Assembly: GCA_020059395.1 (NCBI GenBank)
Contig: JAGVCC010000338.1
Coordinates: forward strand, 1 to 32,452
Length of the DNA: 32,452 nt
Reading direction: 5' to 3'
Origin: Chitinophagales bacterium
GTDB lineage: Bacteria; Bacteroidota; Bacteroidia; Chitinophagales; Chitinophagaceae
Below the pieces are notes generated by a model. The model searched no databases. It saw nothing but the letters and a program-made list of their open reading frames with translations, and was not told where the DNA came from. Below are positions 10,013 to 17,800 of this stretch, in pieces (the first letter of the stretch is position 1; every line of letters starts with the position of its first letter). Both the position numbers and the translations under genes were made by a program.

Positions 10013-10143
10013 CGTATTTCGATTTTTGATCTCAGACTGGAGACTTTAGATATCCCTAAATTTCCAACCGATTTCTAATTCTTTAATAGTTTTTATTCTT
10101 TTTGCAAATATGAAATAACAAATCCGCAATAGTAGATCCAAAT

Positions 10144-10941
10144 TTATCTTCTTCCGCCACCGCCGCCACCACGGTTATCTCTTCCTCCGCCACCACCTCT
10201 TCTATCATCTCTTCCACCGCCTCTTCTGTCATCTCTTCTTTCAAAACCACCTTGCCTTTCTCCACCTTCTTTACCTGCACCGGCAATAACATTAGGGTTT
10301 AAATCTCTTTTACCCAATACTTCACCTTTACAAATCCATACTTTAACACCTATTTTACCATAAACTGTTAAAGCAAATACATTCGCATAATCAATATCCA
10401 TTCTCCAGGTATGTAAGGGTGTACGACCTTGCTTAATTTCTTCACTACGTGCAATTTCAGCACCACCTAAACGGCCGCCAACTTTTACTTTAATACCTTC
10501 TGCACCCATGCGTAAAGCAGATGCAATAGACATTTTTATAGCTCTTTTATAATTGATACGATTTTCAATTTGGCGTGCAATAGTATCAGCAACAATGTTT
10601 GCATCCAGTTCCGGACGACGAATCTCTAAAATGTTGATTTGTACGTCTTCCTTACCGCATAATTTCTTCAGCTCTTCTTTAATCCTGTCAACTTCGCCAC
10701 CACCTTTACCAATGATAATACCTGGTTTAGATGTGTGTATAGTTACAATCAGTTTATTCAGTGTACGCTCAATTACAATTTTAGCAATGCCGCCTTTGTT
10801 AATACGTGCATTGAGGTAGTTTCTGATTTTATGATCTTCAATCAGTTTCTTTGGATAATCCGTTTTATTAGCATACCAGTTACTATCCCAACCACGAATG
10901 ATTCCTAACCTGGCACCTATTGGATTTGTTTTTTGACCCAT
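10144..10941 (-). CDS. rpsC: 30S ribosomal protein S3 with an Arg/Gly/Asp-rich C-terminal tail
   Basis: [43 protein letters not shown]..., [12 protein letters not shown] motif, and the tail [38 protein letters not shown]. Confidence 0.97.
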   Translation of the reverse strand: MGQKTNPIGARLGIIRGWDSNWYANKTDYPKKLIEDHKIRNYLNARINKGGIAKIVIERTLNKLIVTIHTSKPGIIIGKGGGEVDRIKEELKKLCGKEDVQINILEIRRPELDANIVADTIARQIENRINYKRAIKMSIASALRMGAEGIKVKVGGRLGGAEIARSEEIKQGRTPLHTWRMDIDYANVFALTVYGKIGVKVWICKGEVLGKRDLNPNVIAGAGKEGGERQGGFERRDDRRGGGRDDRRGGGGGRDNRGGGGGGRR

Positions 10942-10964
10942 TGTATTTGCTTAATGTTTTGTTA

Positions 10965-11312
10965 TTAGTTTTTTGTTGCTTTAGTATCTACAATTATAGT
11001 TACGTGATTGCTGCGCTTACGCACACGGTAACCACGTCCCTGCGGAGCAGGACGCATACGTTTGATAACTCTTGCACCGTCTACAAATATAGTTTTAACC
11101 ACTAATGCACTTTCATCAGCACCTTCGTTTTTACTTTTCCAGTTGCTGATGGCGGAAACTACCAGCTTACGTAAAGGCACAGCGGGGTGCTTTGTATTAT
11201 GTTCCAGAATTGCCAAAGCTTTTTCTACTTCCATACCACGTATTAAATCGGCCAGTAAACGCATTTTACGGGGCGATGTGGGATAGTTATTCAGTTTTGC
11301 GGTTGCTTCCAT
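10965..11312 (-). CDS. rplV: 50S ribosomal protein L22
   Basis: [25 protein letters not shown]...[24 protein letters not shown]. Confidence 0.97.
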   Translation of the reverse strand: MEATAKLNNYPTSPRKMRLLADLIRGMEVEKALAILEHNTKHPAVPLRKLVVSAISNWKSKNEGADESALVVKTIFVDGARVIKRMRPAPQGRGYRVRKRSNHVTIIVDTKATKN

Positions 11313-11392
11313 TTTATTTATTTGTTGGTTGTTAGTTGCTAGCTGTTAGTCGAAATTCTGTCAGCTGTCATCGGCATACTATCAACTTTTTA

Positions 11393-11665
11393 TTATGCAA
11401 TCTTTTTACTTGAGTGTCCTTTAAAGTTTCTTGTTGGTGCAAATTCACCCAGTTTGTGACCTACCATAAACTCAGTAGCATAAACAGGTATAAATTTGTT
11501 GCCATTGTGCACTGCAAATGTGTGGCCTACAAAATCAGGAGTTATTGTGCTTCTTCTGCTCCATGTTTTAATAACACCTCTTTTGCCTTTGCCATCATTC
11601 ATAGCATTTACTTTTTCAAGCAACTTTGTTTCTACGTAAGGACCTTTTTTTAACGAACGAGCCAT
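11393..11665 (-). CDS. rpsS: 30S ribosomal protein S19
   Basis: [19 protein letters not shown]...[24 protein letters not shown]. Confidence 0.98.
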   Translation of the reverse strand: MARSLKKGPYVETKLLEKVNAMNDGKGKRGVIKTWSRRSTITPDFVGHTFAVHNGNKFIPVYATEFMVGHKLGEFAPTRNFKGHSSKKIA

Positions 11666-11722
11666 GATTTATTTTTTTTTGTTGATTCTCTCCAGATACA
11701 TCGGAGATATTTTAACAATTGA

Positions 11723-12562
11723 TTACTTACTTATTTTTTTTCCGTTTCTGCGCTGAATAATCATTTTATCAGAGCCTTTGCCTCTTGTACGTGTAATTTC
11801 ACCTTTAGCATATTTGCCTGTACGGCTGCGTGGGTGACCACCAGAAGCTTTACCTTCACCACCACCCATTGGGTGATCAACAGGGTTCATTGCAACGGCA
11901 CGGGTACGTGGGCGAATACCCTTCCAACGGTTACGTCCTGCTTTACCCATACTCTCCAGATTATGGTCGCTGTTGCTAACCACACCTACAGTAGCGTAAC
12001 AGTTAATCAATACCTTTCTTAACTCGCCGCTTGGCATTTTTAAGATGGCATATTTTTCTTCTTTATTACTTAACTGTGCAGACGTACCGGCACTTCTTAC
12101 CAAAATACCTCCTTGTCCAGGTTGCATTTCAATATTGTGCACATTAGTACCTAAAGGCATAAATTTAAACTGCAGCGCATTTCCTAACTCAGGTGCTACG
12201 TTGTCGCCGCTTAAAACTGTCTGTCCAACTTGTAAACCCTGTGGGGCAATAATATAGCGCTTTTCACCGTCAGCATAATTTAATAATGCTATAAAGGCGG
12301 TACGGTTCGGATCGTACTCAATAGTTTTAACCACAGCCGGTACATTCTTCTTGTTACGCTTAAAGTCGATGATACGATACATGGTTTTATTACCGCCACC
12401 AATGTAGCGCATACTTCTGCGGCCCTGAACGTTACGGCCGCCAGTACTTTTTACTTTTTCAACCAATGTTTTTTCAGGAACATTTGTGGTAACCTCAGCA
12501 TAAGCGTTACCTATTCTCCATCTGGTACCTGCTGTTGTTGGTTTATATTTTCTTAATGCCAT
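11723..12562 (-). CDS. rplB: 50S ribosomal protein L2
   Basis: [16 protein letters not shown]...[38 protein letters not shown]-type C-terminus. Confidence 0.98.
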   Translation of the reverse strand: MALRKYKPTTAGTRWRIGNAYAEVTTNVPEKTLVEKVKSTGGRNVQGRRSMRYIGGGNKTMYRIIDFKRNKKNVPAVVKTIEYDPNRTAFIALLNYADGEKRYIIAPQGLQVGQTVLSGDNVAPELGNALQFKFMPLGTNVHNIEMQPGQGGILVRSAGTSAQLSNKEEKYAILKMPSGELRKVLINCYATVGVVSNSDHNLESMGKAGRNRWKGIRPRTRAVAMNPVDHPMGGGEGKASGGHPRSRTGKYAKGEITRTRGKGSDKMIIQRRNGKKISK

Positions 12563-12658
12563 TTTTAAAAAATTTTATTTCAATTTTTGCGGTAATTGAA
12601 TACCATTCTTGTTAATAATTCTTCGGTCAACTCAGTACTCATTAAAGAGTCGGAAGAC

Positions 12659-12961
12659 TTAAATTCCGCTTCCGTAAATATCAATTGTTTCACCTGCTGC
12701 CACAGTTACAATTGCTTTCTTTTTTGATGGTTTGCGGCCATGTACAAAACCAGCTTTTGTATAACGGCTTTTTGCTTTTGAAGGAACCACAATAGTATTT
12801 ACTTCGCTAACTTGTACACCATAGAATTGTTCTACAGCCTTTTTTATTTCGAGTTTATTAGCCTTTTTGTCAACCACAAATGAATAGCGGTTTTGTTTTT
12901 CTGAAAGCTTGTTTGCTTTTTCAGATAAGATGGGCTTTATTAAAACATCAGACGGTTTCAT
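12659..12961 (-). CDS. rplW: 50S ribosomal protein L23
   Basis: MKPSDVLIKPILSEKANKLSEKQNRYSFVVDKKANKLEIKKAVEQFYGVQVSEVNTI. Confidence 0.96.
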   Translation of the reverse strand: MKPSDVLIKPILSEKANKLSEKQNRYSFVVDKKANKLEIKKAVEQFYGVQVSEVNTIVVPSKAKSRYTKAGFVHGRKPSKKKAIVTVAAGETIDIYGSGI

Positions 12962-12990
12962 GTCTTCTTAATTTGATAGTTTGTGTTTGC

Positions 12991-13620
12991 TTATGCTTCT
13001 TCCGTTACAGTAAATACTTTAGCTGCGTTTTCTGTCATTATCAATACATTGGCATTGATAAGATCATAGGTGTTAATGTCTCTTACCAAAGTACCGTTTA
13101 CTTTCGGTACGTTACGCAGGCTCAAGTACAGGTTAGTGTTATCTTCAGGCACAACAAACAAAGATTTTTTATTCTCAACACCAATATTTTTTAAGATAGA
13201 AACAAATTGCTTTGTTTTAGGTGTATCCATTGTAACATCTTCCAGTATAACAATGGCGTTTTCTTTTGCCTTGTAGGCTAATGCGCTCATCTTGGCCAAA
13301 GTTTTAACTTTCTGGTTCAGTTTAATATCATATTTGTGCGGCTTAGGGCCAAATATGGTACCACCACCTTTATACAATGGGTTACGCAGGTTACCTTTAC
13401 GGGCACCGCCAGTACCTTTTTGTTTGTGCAGTTTCTTAGAAGACCCATGCACTTCCATACGTGTTTTTACCTTGTGTGTACCCTGGCGTTGTGCCGCCTG
13501 GTATTGCTTAACTGCAAGGTAAATAACATGATCATTAGGTTCAATACCAAAAATCTCTTCTGGTAAGTCAACCGTTCTGCCGGTCTTTTTTCCTTCGATA
13601 TTTAAAACATCTACTTGCAT
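12991..13620 (-). CDS. rplD: 50S ribosomal protein L4
   Basis: VDLPEEIFGIEPNDHVIYLAVKQYQAAQRQGTHKVKTRMEVHGSSKKLHKQKGTGGARKGNLRNPLYKGGGTIFGPKP. Confidence 0.97.
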   Translation of the reverse strand: MQVDVLNIEGKKTGRTVDLPEEIFGIEPNDHVIYLAVKQYQAAQRQGTHKVKTRMEVHGSSKKLHKQKGTGGARKGNLRNPLYKGGGTIFGPKPHKYDIKLNQKVKTLAKMSALAYKAKENAIVILEDVTMDTPKTKQFVSILKNIGVENKKSLFVVPEDNTNLYLSLRNVPKVNGTLVRDINTYDLINANVLIMTENAAKVFTVTEEA

Positions 13621-13656
13621 CGTACTTATTATTTAAAGAGCCGTGGCCCCTGTTAC

Positions 13657-14274
13657 TTATTTTTGAATTAACACAATAGATCCGTTATGGCCTGGTACAG
13701 AACCACTGATAAGGATGTAATTTTTCTCTGGAAAAATTTTAACCACTTTCAGTCCTTTCATAGTAACCCTGTCCTGTCCCATACGGCCTGCCATGCGCAT
13801 ACCTTTAAATACACGGCTGGCATCAGATGAGTTACCGATAGAGCCCGGCGCTCTTTGCCTATCGTGCTGACCGTGAGATTGCTCACCAACACCACTAAAG
13901 CCATGACGCCTTACCACACCCTGAAAGCCTTTACCCTTGGTTGTACCCACGACTTCAACACTTTCACCTTCGGTAAAAATATCAACCGTAATGGATTCAC
14001 CCACGTTTTGACTCATTTCGCTATTGCGTATTTCTTTTACTATTTTTTTAGCAGCCGTTTGGGCTTTCGAGAAATGCCCGGCTTCTGATTTTGAGGTATG
14101 CTTTTCTTTCTTATCGCCAAATGCAATTTGAAGAGCATTGTAGCCGTCTGTTTCAACGGTTTTCTTTTGCGTTACAACGCATGGGCCAGCTTCGATAATA
14201 GTAACAGCAGTTTGCTTACCTGTTGTGTCGAAGATACTGGTCATGCCAATTTTCTTTCCAATAATACTTTTCAT
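13657..14274 (-). CDS. rplC: 50S ribosomal protein L3
   Basis: MKSIIGKKIGMTSIFDTTGKQTAVTIIEAGPCVV...GFQGVVRRHGFSG...GSIGNSSDASRVFKGMRMAGRMG. Confidence 0.97.
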   Translation of the reverse strand: MKSIIGKKIGMTSIFDTTGKQTAVTIIEAGPCVVTQKKTVETDGYNALQIAFGDKKEKHTSKSEAGHFSKAQTAAKKIVKEIRNSEMSQNVGESITVDIFTEGESVEVVGTTKGKGFQGVVRRHGFSGVGEQSHGQHDRQRAPGSIGNSSDASRVFKGMRMAGRMGQDRVTMKGLKVVKIFPEKNYILISGSVPGHNGSIVLIQK

Positions 14275-14355
14275 TGTATCTTATTTATGCCCAGCGGTAC
14301 CATTGATGGCACTTAAGCGTTCACATTTTTTCTTTTAAGAACTTACCTTTTGCTA

Positions 14356-14371
14356 TCCCGGTTTACCGGGA
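14356..14371 (-). other. Intergenic hairpin between rpsJ and rplC
   Basis: TCCCGG-TTTA-CCGGGA, a perfect 6-bp stem with a 4-nt loop. Confidence 0.45.
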
Positions 14372-14377
14372 AGTTCA

Positions 14378-14683
14378 TCAGGCCTTTATTTCAACATCAA
14401 CACCACTTGGTAAATCCAGCTTGCTTAAAGCATCCACTGTGCGGCTGCTGCTGGTGTAGATATCTAATAAACGTTTATGCGTACAGAGTTGAAATTGCTC
14501 ACGTGCCTTTTTATTTACGTGCGGACTGCGCAATACAGTAAATATTTTTTTGTGTGTTGGTAAAGGAATTGGACCTGTTACCACTGCACCTGTACTGCGT
14601 ACAGTTTTTACGATTTTTTCAGCTGATTTATCCACCAAATTGTGATCGTAAGACTGTAGTTTGATTCTGATTCTCTGTGACAT
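14378..14683 (-). CDS. rpsJ: 30S ribosomal protein S10
   Basis: [64 protein letters not shown]. Confidence 0.98.
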   Translation of the reverse strand: MSQRIRIKLQSYDHNLVDKSAEKIVKTVRSTGAVVTGPIPLPTHKKIFTVLRSPHVNKKAREQFQLCTHKRLLDIYTSSSRTVDALSKLDLPSGVDVEIKA

Positions 14684-14723
14684 ATGTAAAGAACTTTAAA
14701 ATTTCCGTTTTAAATTTGGAGTG

Positions 14724-14754
14724 CAAAGGTAAGGGCTGTATTTGTAACAGCAAA
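14724..14754 (-). promoter_or_regulatory. Predicted Bacteroidota promoter of the S10-spc operon
   Basis: Minus strand reads TTTG (14754-14751), a 19-nt spacer, then TACCTTTG (14731-14724), a full match to TTTG-N19-TAnnTTTG, about 40 nt upstream of rpsJ. Confidence 0.75.
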
Positions 14755-14808
14755 GTATTGAGTAATTTTTTTTTTCTTTTTAGTACAATTGGGGATAAAA
14801 TAATAAAA

Positions 14809-14836
14809 AAAGCCTCCCGGTTACCCAGGAGGCTTT
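14809..14836 (-). terminator. Rho-independent terminator downstream of the 1910-aa protein gene
   Basis: Minus strand AAAGCCTCC...GGAGGCTTTTTTT, located just past the stop at 14859. Confidence 0.8.
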
Positions 14837-14858
14837 CATGTATAATGATAATATCAAA

Positions 14859-17800
14859 TTATCTTAACACTTCGGCACGCCCTATTGCTAAGCGGTTACC
14901 ATTAACATCCACCACTTCAATCCAGTAAACCCCGGTTCCGTGGTTTCTTAAATCAACATCCATTCTTGCATATGGTGCACCAATTGAGTAAGCTTGCGTA
15001 GATATACGCTTGCCTCTTGCATCATATACATTAATACCACGAGGTAAAACAACATTGTTTACTGCACTATGGTACCTAACTTGGAACTGCCCGCTGTTAG
15101 GATTAGGGTAGATGAATACCCTACCTGTAATAGAGTCACTTACTGTAACCATGTTGGAAGTGTTTACACAACCATTAACATCTGTTACACGTAAAGTATA
15201 ATCTCCAAGGCCATCAACATCTACAACCAATGTGCTTGCATTTGCACCACCCACAGTTGCACCGTTGCGTAACCATGTGTAAGTTGCAGCAGCAGGTGCT
15301 ACAGTAGAAGATATTGTTGTTTTAAGACCTGGGAACAGGCGTGTATAGGGAGCAACTCCTAAAACAATAGCTGGTAATGGATTAACCGTTAACCTGGCAT
15401 TGTTAGAAATTGCAGCGCCACAAGGTGCAGCACCTTTTACAGAGTCTCTGAATAACCAGCCGTTCATTGATACAGGTGGCGCAGTAATGGTTAACGTAGC
15501 TGTAGCAGCTCCGCTAAACACACCACCATTTGAAATTGTTACCCATGTACCCGGGTTACCATTTTGTGTACTGTATTGCCAGTTATGTGCAGGAGATGTA
15601 CCCGCTGCTGTAACCGTAAAGCTGGTTACTTTATCAGTACAAACAACAGCATTAACTGGTTGAGCAGTAATTGAAGCAGGAATATTTACCGTTACTGGAA
15701 CCAATGTGGCTGCTGAAGTACAACCAACAGTTGGGTATGCAAAAGTAATGTTCCAGCCACCACTTACATTACCATTATCACCAAACACATCATCTACAAT
15801 AAACAACCTCCAGGCACCATTAAAATTACCTGTAAAGCTGGCCAGTGCAGGGCTTGCGTCATTTAATGCGCCAGGTCCGGGAGCAGGATATGTATCTGCT
15901 GCACCATTATTAGTTGGCCTATAAGTGCCGGTAAGATTTGCAGCAGTAGTACTCATTGCAGCACCTGTACTGGTAAAGGTATAAGTAGCATTTGTGATAA
16001 TTCCTGTGCCACCTACATCACTCATAAGAGTTACATTGGTACCAGAAGGTGATTGAAGTACAACATCAATATCATCACTCCATGTGTGATTAACACCAGA
16101 CAATACTACTGATTGTACTCTTGCACCGCTTGTTGGTAACCCACTAACAGTAATGGCAGATGGATAAGGCGACGCTACGGCACCATCATTAATTGTTATA
16201 GCACTGTTGTTTGAGAATGTTGGGGTTGCATCAGGACCAATACCGTTTACTGTTACTGAGTAGGTGGTAGTAGCTGCTGGTTTTGCCCAAACAGTATCTC
16301 TTTGAGTACCGGCCACATATGGAATGGTACCTGCTGCATTAGTAAACAAACCTGCTGCAGGGCTCCACATTGCAGGAGATGCAGGAGTACCTACTGTGTA
16401 TGTAAGTCTTAATGACCATGAGGTTAATGTACCTTGGTCACCTGCAAAACCATCTCTCATGGCTAAAGTCCATGCGCCGTTACCATTTGTGCTGTTAAAG
16501 AATGCAGGCCATGTAGTAACATTAGGAATATTACCTGTGGGGCCACCAGGAGGTGCAGCTGCTGCACCAGCCAAATCTGCGGCAAAAGTACCAGTATAAG
16601 GGTTGCTTCCTGAGCTTAATGCTGCAGTACCAGTAGAACTGATAACTGTATTCACAAAGCCGGTTGTAGCACCCGTGCCTCCGCTTGCAGAAAGATAATA
16701 ATCAAGATTAATAACATTGTTGTTTGGAGCTCTTAACGCTATTGCAACATCACCAGCCCAAGTATGAGCCATGTTGAACGTTACAGCAGCACCAGTTACA
16801 ACAGCGTTAGCTGGTATACCACTTGCATTTATTGTATGTGTGGCACCTGCAGGGTTGTTATCTGGAACAACAACACTAATAGTACCTGAATTAAATGTGC
16901 TGTTTAGTGTAGTTGAAGTAGAGCTTGTAAGCCTTACTGCAGTATCTGTAGCACACATTACAACTGCACTTGGTGTTATTGTTGGTTTTGGCGGCATGTA
17001 ATTAACAAGTACTGTTGCAGTATTGCTGCAGCCTGTTGTTGAGTTAGTGCCGGTAATAGTATAATACTGGAAGGTTGAAGGTGCCGCATAAACAGTTGGT
17101 GTTTGCGTACCTAATACATAAGGAACAGTAGCTGTTGATTCAGTATACAAACCACCAGCAGGAGACCATGTATATGTTAATGGGTTGCCTGCACCACCAG
17201 GAGTGGTATAGTCAACAGTTATTGACCATGAAGTTAAAGTACCTAAATCGGGAGCACCTGCATCATACATAGCTAATGTCCATGCGCCATTTGGCACACT
17301 GTAAAGACTTGGCCATGTATTTACTGATGGAGTAAAGCCAACTGGTCCGCCAGCTAATGTAAAGCCAAAAGCAGAGAAAGTAGCCCCAACAAGATCAGCC
17401 CTGAAAGTACCAGTCCATGGTGATGTACCGGCATCAAGCCTTGTAGTACCAGCAGAACTTATTACTGTGTTTACAAAGTTAGCGCCTGGGTTATTGGTTG
17501 CATTTAAAATAGCGTCCAGATTTAATACTTGTCCGTTTGGCGCCTTTAATACCATTACTACATCACCAACATATGGGTGTGTAATATTTGTACTTACCCT
17601 TACACCTGTAATGGTTGCGTTTGCAGGAATACCAGCTACGTTGATGGTATTTTGTGCTGCAGTTGCAGGAGGGTTAGGGAAAGTACCTTCTGGAATGGCT
17701 ACGCTGATTGTACCAGAACTTGCTGTAACAGTACCAGGAACAGGAGGTAATTGAGAACCTGCTGTTATCTGCGTACCAGAAACACCTGCTATACCACCAC

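Noticed and set aside
10144-10290. Possible tandem repeat or CRISPR-like array
   Set aside because: The repetition is coding (Arg/Gly/Asp-rich S3 tail); no spacer/repeat periodicity.
10083-10292. Minus-strand [37 protein letters not shown]...
   Set aside because: An alternate frame of the low-complexity RGG tail of rpsC; composition explained by the repeat codons.
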